DNA of 64,000 nucleotides from Acidobacteriota bacterium (GTDB lineage: Bacteria; Acidobacteriota; Terriglobia; Acidiferrales; UBA7541), in contig QHYH01000104.1 in assembly GCA_003223215.1 (NCBI GenBank), positions 60,531 through 124,530 of the forward strand, written 5' to 3'. Below the pieces are notes generated by a model. That model saw nothing but the letters and a program-made list of their open reading frames with translations. It was not told the DNA's origin and made no database searches. The position numbers were made by a program, and so were the translations under genes. Positions 1-8,501 of the stretch are shown here, piece by piece (position 1 is the first letter of the stretch; each line of letters begins with the position of its first letter).

Positions 1-669
1 CAGGCTCAGCCCGGCGCCCGGGACGTGCAAGAGCGCATCTTTTTCCGAGGGATCCATGGTCATGTGATATTCCCCGGACCCGCTCGGGTCTACGAATTCC
101 AGAATGATGTTTTCTCCGATGCCTTCAAGATAGCGCCAGCGCCAGGTCTCCCAGGGATAGGTGGAGGTCGAGCCGCCGCCCTCTTCCATGGGCCGGTCGT
201 AGGTGCCGCCGGTCGGATGCGACTCAACCTCGTCCGCCGGGCCCCACATGATGTACATGCGGCCGCGGTCGGTTTTCCAGCCCGGGATCCCCGAAGCATA
301 ATGTTCGTTGGCGTAGGCAATGCGGCGGTAGTGCTCTTCCTTGAAATCGTTGTCGGGGAGATCGGGATTGCTGCTTCGGCGGAGCCAGAACTGCTCGATA
401 AATTGCTCGCGCTCCTCGTTGGTTTGCAGCTGGAGAAAGGCGTTGCGCTCGTCCGGAGTGATGATATAGACCACGTCCTCCTGGAGCCACTGCTTGTAGG
501 CGTTATCGAGCTCCTTCAGTGTCTGCTTCATCTTCCGCTTGGTGGTTTTATCGATTTTTTTGGCGGTTGGCGCGTCGCCGGAATCCTGTGCATCTTGGGC
601 AAGAGCTACAGGCAACCCGATGGCGAGTGAAAAAGCCAATGCAACTGCCCTCCGCGTTAACCCTGACAT
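1..669 (-). CDS. GWxTD domain secreted protein (3' end outside window)
   Basis: The reading frame starts with ATG at 669 and is still open at the window edge, so 223 codons are visible. A GAGGTG ribosome site lies about 6 nt upstream. Residues 1-25 form a signal peptide (basic TRR, hydrophobic core, ALA-Q cleavage site). A charged Lys-rich stretch follows, then the diagnostic GWKTD at about residues 130-134 inside a segment reading DRGRMYIMWGP. The GWxTD family is typical of Acidobacteriota and Bacteroidota; its biochemical role is unknown. The protein is probably periplasmic or surface-exposed. The C-terminal part cannot be assessed. Confidence 0.85.
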   Translation of the reverse strand, partial: MSGLTRRAVALAFSLAIGLPVALAQDAQDSGDAPTAKKIDKTTKRKMKQTLKELDNAYKQWLQEDVVYIITPDERNAFLQLQTNEEREQFIEQFWLRRSSNPDLPDNDFKEEHYRRIAYANEHYASGIPGWKTDRGRMYIMWGPADEVESHPTGGTYDRPMEEGGGSTSTYPWETWRWRYLEGIGENIILEFVDPSGSGEYHMTMDPSEKDALLHVPGAGLSL

Positions 670-918
670 GGAGACACCTCAAGCTCTAAGCGTTCGGATT
701 TTACTCCCCAGAGAGTTCTCCGTCAACCGGCCTAATCCCCTGCATCCCCTGCAATCCCCTGCATTTTCTGGCACTTGACCCCGCACGGCGTTAGAGCACG
801 CGGGATGAAGTTTGGTTGCTTGACAGTTTTTGACCTGAACCGCAGTGCAGGGAATGCGTCTCGGCCGAAGCGAGGTTAACCCGGGCGAAAGCATCGAGGG
901 CGGAAAAGCTCGAGAGAG

Positions 919-1206
919 TTACTGAACGCGCTGAGGCTGGCCGTCGGATCCGACGAGCGCGTCGAAGATGGCGAGCACGTGGCGCCGGTAATCCACCATG
1001 CGCTCAAAAACGTCCTTCAATTGCGGATCGCGCTCGGCTTCGCGGTGCCATTTGGCGAGGACGGCGCTCGGCACCTCGATATCGCGCCGCAGCTGGTCGG
1101 CTGAATGGCCGCGCAAGAACAAGCCGTAGAAAAAGGCGGCCTCGCGCTGCGGATACTCGAGATCCTGCAGCGTATCGACGGGAACGAATTGCGGCAGCGT
1201 GGCCAT
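919..1206 (-). CDS. small hypothetical protein, helix-turn-helix-like
   Basis: A 95-residue soluble protein with no signal peptide or membrane segment. The central part (about residues 33-60: GHSADQLRRDIEVPS then LAKWHREAER) has the spacing of a helix-turn-helix, with a trailing acidic/basic helix. It could bind DNA or be a small adaptor. It lies alone between the GWxTD gene and the divergent EcsC gene. Codon use is like that of its neighbours, which supports a real gene. Function is not recognised. Confidence 0.6.
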   Translation of the reverse strand: MATLPQFVPVDTLQDLEYPQREAAFFYGLFLRGHSADQLRRDIEVPSAVLAKWHREAERDPQLKDVFERMVDYRRHVLAIFDALVGSDGQPQRVQ

Positions 1207-1367
1207 AAAGAAAAATGCAGTTTACCCAAAAGTGCTTCCGCGTCAAGTAGGACTTACGTTCTCGTGACGCGTTCAAGCTAACCCTCCCATTTCTGCGACC
1301 TTTGCCGGCCGGCAGCGCTAACCGGGCAGGCTCGATTCGCCATTGCGGGGGTGGCTTTGAAAACATT

Positions 1368-2069
1368 ATGATGAAGCAAGGCATGGTGAAGTTGCACAAT
1401 TCGCGGAAAGGCTCCCTCGCGGGCGGTATGGCCCGCCGGTTCCTGCGGCTTGGCGCGCTTCGCGGATGGCGCTCGATCGAGATTGATCCGGAGGAGTTCC
1501 GGCGGCAGCTTGCGAAAAGACACGGCTTGTGGGTCCCGAGCTTCGAGCGGATGAAGGATGTCCCGCTCGAGCATTTGGACGCCATCGCGGAAGCGCTAAT
1601 CCGCGATGCCGAGCGGCTCGCGCTCGTCGAAGGCGCGGGACTCGGGCTTGGCGGCATGATCACGTTGCTTCCTGACGCGAGCTTCCTCACGATCATTACC
1701 TTGCGCCTCATTCAGCGGCTCGCGTTGCTCTACGGATTCGAAGCGCGCGATGGCGACCAGCGGATAGAGATGTGGAAAGCGGCTGCGGCGGCCTCGGGAA
1801 TTGATTACGGCAAAGATTTGGCGGGAAAGCAAGTGTGCGAAAAAGTCGCGCCGCGCGTGGCACGCCTGTTGGCAGCGAAGCTCGGAACCGAGACTGCGGA
1901 AAAGTGGGTGGGGCGAATGGTTCCCTTGGCCAGTTCGGTCATCGGCGGGGCGCTGAATTTTTCGTTTGTGCGCGGCTGGGGCCGGCGCGTGCAACGGCAT
2001 TTGCGCGGGAGGCATCTCGAAGCAAGAGCGTCACGAACGCCGCCATCGCCGGCGTATACGGCCGCGTAG
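1368..2069 (+). CDS. EcsC family protein
   Basis: The reading frame extends upstream to 1302, but the tandem ATG ATG at 1368 is the more likely start because the upstream residues look non-coding. About 233 residues. The EcsC-type core has a DAIAEALIRDAERLALVEGAG segment followed by a glycine-rich hydrophobic stretch (GLGGMITLLPDASFL) and a second amphipathic hydrophobic region near VIGGALNFSFVRGWG. EcsC domains come from the B. subtilis ABC-exporter-associated protein; their molecular role is not established. The family is usually membrane-associated. No ABC genes lie beside it. The Arg-rich tail is probably disordered. Confidence 0.7.
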   Translation: MMKQGMVKLHNSRKGSLAGGMARRFLRLGALRGWRSIEIDPEEFRRQLAKRHGLWVPSFERMKDVPLEHLDAIAEALIRDAERLALVEGAGLGLGGMITLLPDASFLTIITLRLIQRLALLYGFEARDGDQRIEMWKAAAAASGIDYGKDLAGKQVCEKVAPRVARLLAAKLGTETAEKWVGRMVPLASSVIGGALNFSFVRGWGRRVQRHLRGRHLEARASRTPPSPAYTAA

Positions 2070-2131
2070 GTTCGTGCCTTTGCCAGGGTTTGCCGTCTCG
2101 GGCGGGGGCTAAAATCGCTACGGAGGTGAGT

Positions 2132-2614
2132 ATGCATGGAATTGCCAGAGTCGCAAGTGCCGCGGTTCTGTTTGCTTCGGCGCTTGCGTTCACTTTCGTT
2201 CCGCTCGCGGCAACTTCCCAACCGCCTCAGGAAGCAAACCCAGAACCCAGCGAGGCTATCCCTGCCTACCATGCGCAGGCTCCCCAAGGCGAGCTGCCGG
2301 AAACCGTGAATCCGGAGCGTTTTTCGAATCTCGTGGTGCAAAACGCCTACGCCGTTGCCGCGAAGATCAAGAAAACGCTTTACCAGGAGCCCTGCTATTG
2401 CCACTGCGACCGGAGCAAAGGCCACAAGAGCTTGCTCGATTGTTTCTCGAGCGAACACGGCTCGGGCTGCGGCACCTGCATCTATGAGGACTTCTACAGC
2501 TACGAGCAGATGCATAAAGGCAAAACCGCGGCTCAGATTCGCCAAGGAATCATCAAGGGCGAATGGAAGTCGGTCGATGCAACGAAATACACGCAACCCC
2601 TAACGGTGAAGTGA
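2132..2614 (+). CDS. secreted PCYCGC-motif-like protein
   Basis: The ATG at 2132 follows a strong GGAGGTGAG site at 2122-2130. About 160 residues with an N-terminal signal peptide (MHGIARVASAAVLFASALAF, cleaved after a short Pro/Gln region). The core carries PCYCHCDRSKGHKSLLDCF, then four further residues of the type SGCGTC. This matches the cysteine layout of the PCYCGC-motif proteins (PF13798-like), here with His in place of Gly. The cysteines suggest metal or redox binding outside the cytoplasm. It is the first gene of a plus-strand run leading into the peptidase/barrel cassette (gaps of 84 and 19 nt to the next two genes). No partner is proven. Confidence 0.75.
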   Translation: MHGIARVASAAVLFASALAFTFVPLAATSQPPQEANPEPSEAIPAYHAQAPQGELPETVNPERFSNLVVQNAYAVAAKIKKTLYQEPCYCHCDRSKGHKSLLDCFSSEHGSGCGTCIYEDFYSYEQMHKGKTAAQIRQGIIKGEWKSVDATKYTQPLTVK

Positions 2615-2698
2615 GCAAAATAGTGCCGCCAGAACGTTCTTGTCACTCGCAAGGGCGATTCGTAAACTAGATTATCCCAGCCCACAACAGGAGGAAGG

Positions 2699-3103
2699 AT
2701 GCATTCTCGCCTCAAAAGGGCTCTGTTTGTGCTGGGGATCGCCGCCCTGTTCGTAGCGGCAGAGACTCCGGCGCGGGCGCAGGACCAGCCGCACGTCGTT
2801 TCTCTCGGCGAACTCGGCAAAGACGCGGCGCGGCAGGCCCAGACCCGGCAAGCGAATGAACAAGCTCTACGAACATTGCTTTCTTCCGAGCAGGGTGAAA
2901 AAGCGCTCAAATCCTCGAAGCTCGATTACCAGAAGGTGGACAAGGCCATTGGCCAATTGAGCGACGAAGACCTCGCCAAGCTCGGAGAGCGTTCCCGGCG
3001 GGCGCAAGCCGATTTTGCCGCTGGACGCATGTCCGACCGCGATTTGCTTTGGATTATTGTGATCGCGCTCGGCATCATCATCCTGGCGCTGGCGTTGCAC
3101 TAA
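2699..3103 (+). CDS. PA2779-like secreted, C-terminally anchored protein
   Basis: The ATG at 2699 is preceded by AGGAGGAAGG, one of the strongest ribosome sites in the window. 134 residues: signal peptide ending ARAQ (about residue 28), then an Arg/Gln-rich helical segment with the LSDEDLAKLGERS signature, and a C-terminal transmembrane helix (LLWIIVIALGIIILALAL) that ends the protein. This layout, plus the adjacent C39-type peptidase gene, matches the PA2779/PA2778 pair known from Pseudomonas. Function of that pair is unknown. I infer that the protein is exported and stays anchored in the inner membrane, and it could be substrate or partner of the peptidase. Confidence 0.65.
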   Translation: MHSRLKRALFVLGIAALFVAAETPARAQDQPHVVSLGELGKDAARQAQTRQANEQALRTLLSSEQGEKALKSSKLDYQKVDKAIGQLSDEDLAKLGERSRRAQADFAAGRMSDRDLLWIIVIALGIIILALALH

Positions 3104-3122
3104 TTCCCGGCCATCGGAGTTC

Positions 3123-3686
3123 TTGGTTACGCGCTCGAAGCCGGCCAGGTTCGTTTTGTTCCTGACGCTTTCACTCGGGCCTCGAGTCGAAGCCGCGCCT
3201 CAGGAAACGGCGGGGGTCTGGCTTGACGTTCCGTTCGTCAAGCAGAGCGAGGACGGCTGCGGGTCCGCGGCCATTTCCATGATCCTGCAATATTGGAACG
3301 CGCAGGGCGTGCGGATCGATGCGCGGCGCGCGGATGCCCAGGCCATCCAGAAGCAACTTTATTCTCCCAAGGCGCGGGGCATCTTTGCTTCCGACATCGA
3401 GAATTACCTTAAAGGTTCGGGCTTCCAGGTTTTTGTGCTGGCAGGAAGCTGGATGGACTTGGAAGAAAATCTACGGCAGGGGCGCCCGCTCATTGTGAGT
3501 CTTCGGCCGGGCGGCAGAAGCCGGCATTACGTTGTGGTGACGGGGATCGACTGGCAGCACGACGCGGTTTTTATTCATGACCCTGCCCGCGGCAAACTTC
3601 TTCGCGTTGAGCGGGCAGAATTCGAAAAACAATGGCGGTCCAACCGCAATTGGATGTTGTTGGCGGTGCCCGAAAAGGCCGCGTGA
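3123..3686 (+). CDS. secreted C39-family cysteine peptidase (PA2778-like)
   Basis: The likely start is TTG at 3123, with GGAG 4 nt upstream. 187 residues: signal peptide (about 1-24), then a papain-like C39 domain. Visible catalytic elements are oxyanion Gln41, Cys46 in EDGCGSA, His135 in SRHYVVVTG and Asp153 in FIHDPA. C39 peptidases usually trim double-glycine leader peptides as part of ABC exporters. This one is free-standing and exported, as in PA2778, but lacks the C-terminal TPRs of that family; those appear instead at the start of the next gene. The stop overlaps the next start (GTGA), so the two are translationally coupled. Confidence 0.8.
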   Translation: MVTRSKPARFVLFLTLSLGPRVEAAPQETAGVWLDVPFVKQSEDGCGSAAISMILQYWNAQGVRIDARRADAQAIQKQLYSPKARGIFASDIENYLKGSGFQVFVLAGSWMDLEENLRQGRPLIVSLRPGGRSRHYVVVTGIDWQHDAVFIHDPARGKLLRVERAEFEKQWRSNRNWMLLAVPEKAA

Positions 3687-5380
3687 TCCCCTTTTTGCTT
3701 GTCCTATTCGGCTTGATTATTCCTTCCGTTCCAGGTTTCGCCCAGGACCACGGTCCGGAGGAAGCGCGCTTGGCGGCCGCCCGGAAGGCATTCGATGGTG
3801 CACGCTGGGATGAAGCCGCCCGGCTTGCAGAGGGACCTAGTGATCAATCGTCTCAACTGGATCTGCTGCTCGGCCTGGCGCTCTCGCGCATGGAAAGATG
3901 GGGGCAGGCGAAAACGGCGTTCCAGGTAGGCGCCAAAAAATCGCCGCGGGATGCGCGGTTTCCCGTAGAGCTCGCAGGGATCGCTTACAAACAAAAAGAC
4001 TTCTGTCTTGCCAAGAAGGATCTCGATACGGCGCTGCGGTTGAATGCGCATGACCAGTATACGCAGGAATTTCTCGCGAGCATTTATTTTCTCGAAGGGA
4101 ATCTCGAAGCCGCGCTGAAGTATTGGAATCTTGAAGACAAGCCGCGCCTCAGAAGCGTCGCGTTCGTGCCCGGATTGCGGTTGTCGGAACCCTTCCGCAA
4201 CCGCGCTTTGGCTATGAACGCCCCGCAGGTGCTGACGCGAGACGCATTGCTCACCACCGAATCTCGCATGGACAATCTGGGAATTTTTTCGAAGCCCCGC
4301 TTTGAACTTACCCCTGCGGACTCGGGGAACTACGACCTCCGCCTGCACGTGACCGAGAGAAATCACTGGGGCAATTCGAAAGCGGAAGGGATGCTCTCTT
4401 TGCTGAGCGGGCTTCCCTACGCGACGGTTTATCCCGAACTCTACAATCTGGGGCATGAGGCAATGAATCTGACTTCGCTGGTGCGGTGGGATGCGGAAAA
4501 GCGCCGCGTCTTTGCGGATCTTTCCTTTCCGCTTTACTCCGACCCGAGCTTGCGCTTGCGTTTCTACGCGGACGCGCGAAACGAGAACTGGAACTTGTCA
4601 GAAACCTTCTCTGGCTTTACAACTCCGCTGACAGACTTGAATATGCGGCAGGTTGCCGCCGGGGCTGAGTTTCGCGAGGTTAGAAACGGGCGCTCGAGTT
4701 GGAGCGCGGGCGCGGAAGCCGCCAATCGAAACTTTCGCAATCTCAATGGTGCGCTCGCGGCTGCCGGGCCCGCCTTTTTCACCGGCGGGAATTCGCTTGC
4801 CGGCTGGGTGGGTGCGGAAAGGACTTTGCTGCGGGTTCCCGAGCGCCGCTTAACGCTGGATTCTTCCCTCAAAGCCACATCCGGCCGCGAGTTTGCGAGC
4901 ACGCTTGGGCCCTTCGCGACACTGCGCGGGACACTCGACGCACACTGGCTCCCTCGCGCGGAGGGAGACGATTACGAGATGCGCGGGCAGATTCGCGCGG
5001 GGGCGAGGGCGGGCAAGGCTTCGCTTGACCAACTTTTCCAGCTGGGAGTGGAACGCGACAACGATCTGTGGCTTCGCGGTCATCCGGGAACGATAGACGG
5101 CCGGAAAGGCGCCGCTCCGCTCGGCCGGCGTTACTTCCTGGCGAACTGGGAGATGGACAAAAACGTTTACGCTAACGGTCTCATCAGCGTGAAACTGGGG
5201 CCGTTCCTCGACAACGGCCAAATCGCGGATTCTTCGGGGTTGTTTGGTTCGCGGGGCTGGCTTTGGGATTCCGGTCTCGAATGCAAGGTGCGGATCCTTG
5301 GCGGGCTCACCGTAGTTCTTTCTTACGGGCGCAACCTCGAGGGCGGAAAAGGCGCGTTCTATGGCACGGTGCTGCGCTAA
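3683..5380 (+). CDS. TPR plus BamA-type outer-membrane beta-barrel protein
   Basis: The frame opens at an ATG at 3632 inside the peptidase gene. The GTG at 3683 overlapping the peptidase stop is preferred because it puts a signal peptide (VIPFLLVLFGLIIPSVPGFAQ, read with fMet) at the N-terminus. About 565 residues. Residues 25-145 hold TPR-like helical pairs (ARKAFDGARWDEAARLAEG; AFQVGAKKSPRDARFPVELA; DLDTALRLNAHDQYTQEFLA). A POTRA-like segment (DNLGIFSKPRFELTP) follows, then a long alternating beta region ending FYGTVLR, as in Omp85/surface-antigen barrels. It is probably an outer-membrane pore or assembly factor working with the upstream peptidase. The fusion of TPR to barrel is unusual. 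Confidence 0.75.
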   Translation: MIPFLLVLFGLIIPSVPGFAQDHGPEEARLAAARKAFDGARWDEAARLAEGPSDQSSQLDLLLGLALSRMERWGQAKTAFQVGAKKSPRDARFPVELAGIAYKQKDFCLAKKDLDTALRLNAHDQYTQEFLASIYFLEGNLEAALKYWNLEDKPRLRSVAFVPGLRLSEPFRNRALAMNAPQVLTRDALLTTESRMDNLGIFSKPRFELTPADSGNYDLRLHVTERNHWGNSKAEGMLSLLSGLPYATVYPELYNLGHEAMNLTSLVRWDAEKRRVFADLSFPLYSDPSLRLRFYADARNENWNLSETFSGFTTPLTDLNMRQVAAGAEFREVRNGRSSWSAGAEAANRNFRNLNGALAAAGPAFFTGGNSLAGWVGAERTLLRVPERRLTLDSSLKATSGREFASTLGPFATLRGTLDAHWLPRAEGDDYEMRGQIRAGARAGKASLDQLFQLGVERDNDLWLRGHPGTIDGRKGAAPLGRRYFLANWEMDKNVYANGLISVKLGPFLDNGQIADSSGLFGSRGWLWDSGLECKVRILGGLTVVLSYGRNLEGGKGAFYGTVLR

Positions 5381-5537
5381 CGGCTTCCAAGGTTTCTCGC
5401 CCGGCAAAGCCTTGGCGTACGGTAACCCCATCGCCGTTTCTTTCGTCTCAGGAAAGAGTTCTCTCTGAGGCGGCAGGAACTTCAGGCATGGCGGTCGCCG
5501 CCTAGCCTAGCACTTCATTCATCGAAGGGGCGGAGCA

Positions 5538-7598
5538 ATGTCCAAACGACTTTCTTCTCGAAGCTCGATCCTTGCGATTATCGGTGTTCTGGCGGTAGGA
5601 CTTGCCTCGGTCGGGCTCCAGGGTTCGCCAAAAGCGGCCGACCAGCCGTCGTGGGGATTCGACACCGCGAACCTCGACAAGACCTGCAAGCCCTGTGACG
5701 ACTTCTATCAGTTCGCCATGGGCGGGTGGATGAAGGCAAATCCCATCCCGCCCGAGTACGCGATCTGGGGCTCGTTCAGTCAGCTTGCCGACAGAAATCA
5801 GAAAAATCTTCGGGAAATCCTGGAAGCCGCTCGAAGCGGCAAAGCTCCGGCAGGCAGCAATGAGCAGAAGATCTCTGATTTCTATGCGAGTTGCATGGAC
5901 GGGACCTCCATTGACGCGGCAGAAAGCAAGCCGATCGACCCGGAAATGACCCAGATTGCCGCCGTCGCGACCCTGGCGGATTTCGAAGCCGAAACCGCGC
6001 GCTTGCACAAGCAGGGTGTAGGTGTGCTGTTTCGCTTCAATGCGACCCAAGATGCCAAAGACAGCTCTCAGGTGATTGGCGCCGCGTTGCAAGGCGGCTT
6101 GGGGTTGCCCGAACGCGAGTATTACCTGAAGCAGGACGAGAAATCGCAGAAGCTTCGGGAAGATTACCTCAAGCACGTCCGAGCCATGTTGGTCCTGCTC
6201 GGCGATCTCGCCGAGGGGTCGAGTCAGGAGGCAGCCACCGTTCTGAAGATCGAGACCGCATTGGCGACCGCCTCGATGAAGAACACCGATCTGCGCGACC
6301 CGGACAAGACCTACCACAAGATGCCGCTCGCGGAATTGAAAACGCTCACGCCGAATTTTTCCTGGGAGTCTTATTTCAAAGCGGTAGGTCATCCGGAGTT
6401 CAAGGAGATCAATGTCGGTCAGCCGGACTTTTTCAAGGCGCTCGACGCACAGTTGACGGCCACGTCGATTGCGGAGTGGAAGACCTATCTGCGCTGGCAT
6501 CTGGTGAATTCCGCCGCTCCCGGCCTATCCGAGAGATTTGTCCAGGAAGATTTCGATTTTCGCGGCAAGACCCTCACCGGTGCGAAAGAAATCCAGCCGC
6601 GGTGGAAGCGTTGCGTGCAGTCGACCGACCGCCATCTCGGCGAAGCGCTGGGGCAAGCTTACGTCGAGAAGTATTTCCCGCCGGCGGCCAAGGCGCGCGC
6701 CCTCGAGATGGTTCACAATTTGCTTGCAGCGCTTCGCAATGACCTCGCAACCTTGCCCTGGATGGGTCCGGAAACGCGCGCCGAGGCCACCGCAAAACTC
6801 GAAGCTTTCGCCGTGAAAATCGGGTATACCGACAGGTGGCGCGACTACTCCGCGCTCAAAATTGACCGGCGCTCTTATGCGGAAAACGTGGTGCGCGCTT
6901 CCGAGTCCGATTTTGCGCGCCGGCTCAACAAAATCGGCAAGCCCGTCGATCGCACGGAATGGGGCATGACGCCGCCCACCGTGAACGCCTACAACAACAG
7001 CAGCATGAATGAAATCGTCTTTCCCGCGGGAATCATGCAGCCGCCGTTCTACGATCCAAACGCAGATGACGCGGTGAACTACGGCGGCATGGGGGCGGTG
7101 ATCGGCCACGAAATCACGCACGGTTTTGACGACCACGGCAGCAAATTTGACGGCAAGGGCAATCGGAAGGATTGGTGGACTCCGGAAGACCTCAGGAATT
7201 TCCAGTCCCGCGCCAAATGCGTTTCCGATCAGTTCGACGGGTATGTGGTTGACGGCGACTTGCACGAAAACGGGAAGCTGGTTCTCGGCGAAAGCATCGC
7301 GGACCTGGGCGGATTGGCGATCGCCTACGCGGCGTACGAAAAATCGCTCGCGGGCAAGCCGCGCCCTCCCGACCGGGATGGATTCACCCCCGAGCAGCGT
7401 TTTTTTCTAGGCTGGGCTCAGGTGTGGGGCGCCAATGAACGGCTCGAATATGCGCGGTTAATGGCCAACACCAACCCGCATCCGCTCGGAAGGTTTCGCG
7501 CGAACGGCCCGCTTTCGAACATGGCGGAATTTGCGAAAGCCTTCGGTTGCAAACAGGGGCACGCGATGGTGCGCGAGCAAACCTGCAAAATCTGGTAG
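5538..7598 (+). CDS. M13 family zinc metallopeptidase (neprilysin/PepO type)
   Basis: 686 residues, the usual length for the family. An N-terminal signal segment (LAIIGVLAVGLASVGLQG) is followed by the Peptidase_M13_N helical domain, which starts LDKTCKPCDDFYQFAMGGWM. The catalytic domain has the zinc site HEITH at residues 524-528, the third ligand in GESIADLGG at 584-592, and the NAYNNSSMNEIVFPAG substrate-binding segment before it. It ends in CKIW, the conserved C-terminal Cys/Trp motif. It probably cleaves peptides in the periplasm or outside the cell. It lies 157 nt after the barrel gene and is likely transcribed separately. Confidence 0.95.
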   Translation: MSKRLSSRSSILAIIGVLAVGLASVGLQGSPKAADQPSWGFDTANLDKTCKPCDDFYQFAMGGWMKANPIPPEYAIWGSFSQLADRNQKNLREILEAARSGKAPAGSNEQKISDFYASCMDGTSIDAAESKPIDPEMTQIAAVATLADFEAETARLHKQGVGVLFRFNATQDAKDSSQVIGAALQGGLGLPEREYYLKQDEKSQKLREDYLKHVRAMLVLLGDLAEGSSQEAATVLKIETALATASMKNTDLRDPDKTYHKMPLAELKTLTPNFSWESYFKAVGHPEFKEINVGQPDFFKALDAQLTATSIAEWKTYLRWHLVNSAAPGLSERFVQEDFDFRGKTLTGAKEIQPRWKRCVQSTDRHLGEALGQAYVEKYFPPAAKARALEMVHNLLAALRNDLATLPWMGPETRAEATAKLEAFAVKIGYTDRWRDYSALKIDRRSYAENVVRASESDFARRLNKIGKPVDRTEWGMTPPTVNAYNNSSMNEIVFPAGIMQPPFYDPNADDAVNYGGMGAVIGHEITHGFDDHGSKFDGKGNRKDWWTPEDLRNFQSRAKCVSDQFDGYVVDGDLHENGKLVLGESIADLGGLAIAYAAYEKSLAGKPRPPDRDGFTPEQRFFLGWAQVWGANERLEYARLMANTNPHPLGRFRANGPLSNMAEFAKAFGCKQGHAMVREQTCKIW

Positions 7599-7639
7599 AA
7601 ACCCCCGGGGATTTTGCCGGCGGCAAACCTTAGAAGCCA

Positions 7640-7663
7640 CCGGACCCGGGCCGAATGGTCCGG
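7640..7663. terminator. candidate bidirectional terminator hairpin
   Basis: A perfect 7-bp inverted repeat (CCGGACC at 7640-7646, GGTCCGG at 7657-7663) with a 10-nt loop sits between the convergent M13 peptidase (+) and beta-barrel (-) genes. There is no T-tract on either side, so intrinsic termination is only inferred from position. Confidence 0.35.
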
Positions 7664-7673
7664 AGCTTGCCGC

Positions 7674-8423
7674 TCAGAAGTGGATGACGACTCCGCCCGC
7701 AAGCTGGAAATTGCTTTGCGTTTGCGCGAAGAAGCCGGTGTGAACGTAATCTCCTTCAGCCCGGAAGGACACGTGGGGATTCCAGCGGTAATCCGCACCG
7801 CCGCCGAACTGCATGGCAAGGGAGTTGCGACTCCCAGAAACGACCTGCGGACCCTCGCGCGCGCCGCCAAAAATCGCGTGCAGCCACGGCTCCCATCGCT
7901 TTTGGCGCCAAGCGACCTTGGGGCCTCCTCCGTAGACAGCGATTCTCGGGCCATTAACGCCGGCGACGTCTCCGCCAAAGGCACCGGTGAAACTCCCTTC
8001 AACGCCTAGCCACTCATTCAAGAAATAAGTGAGCGTAGTCTTGACCCCGAATTCGCTCGAATTGAAAAGGGAAGACCGGAAGCGGAACCAGGCGAAGGCA
8101 ACGCTCAGCTGCCAGCGAAAGTCATCACGGCCTCCGTAAACGAATCTGGGATTAGGCGAAGGCGCAGCCGGGGTGGCCGGAGCCGGTTCCGCGAGGAGAG
8201 CCGTGCCGAGCCGGGGAGCCGAGAAGGATGAATTGGCGCGGGGCTCGGCGAAAGAATCGGCCGCGGCCGGGGAATCAGGAAGGGTAACCTTGCCGGCCGA
8301 CGTCGCGGAGAAATCCGGCCCCGGGTTGTCGGTGTTGGAAAGCGGTTTCGTTGTGCCGACTTGCGCCTGCGATGCACAAACGGTTCCCAGCAGCAGGAAT
8401 GCAGACACAAATAGACTTTTCAT
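7674..8423 (-). CDS. outer-membrane beta-barrel protein
   Basis: 249 residues: clear signal peptide (MKSLFVSAFLLLGTVCASQAQ), a low-complexity Pro/Ala linker (residues 22-95), then an eight-strand-like porin domain of alternating aromatic/polar strands (WQLSVAFAWFRFRSSLF; TTLTYFLNEWLGVEGSFTGAFGG) ending QLAGGVVIHF with a terminal Phe, the usual outer-membrane assembly signal. It resembles OmpA-type or opacity small barrels common in Acidobacteriota. No peptidoglycan-binding domain is present. It is convergent with the peptidase and 78 nt downstream of the VOC gene. Substrate unknown. Confidence 0.8.
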   Translation of the reverse strand: MKSLFVSAFLLLGTVCASQAQVGTTKPLSNTDNPGPDFSATSAGKVTLPDSPAAADSFAEPRANSSFSAPRLGTALLAEPAPATPAAPSPNPRFVYGGRDDFRWQLSVAFAWFRFRSSLFNSSEFGVKTTLTYFLNEWLGVEGSFTGAFGGDVAGVNGPRIAVYGGGPKVAWRQKRWEPWLHAIFGGAREGPQVVSGSRNSLAMQFGGGADYRWNPHVSFRAEGDYVHTGFFAQTQSNFQLAGGVVIHF

Positions 8424-8501
8424 GATGTGCCTCTCCGAGGGCCGCCCAGACCTGTGCCACCCACACCGCTACGGTAAACAACACCAGGGCGTTTGTCTAC
8501 C

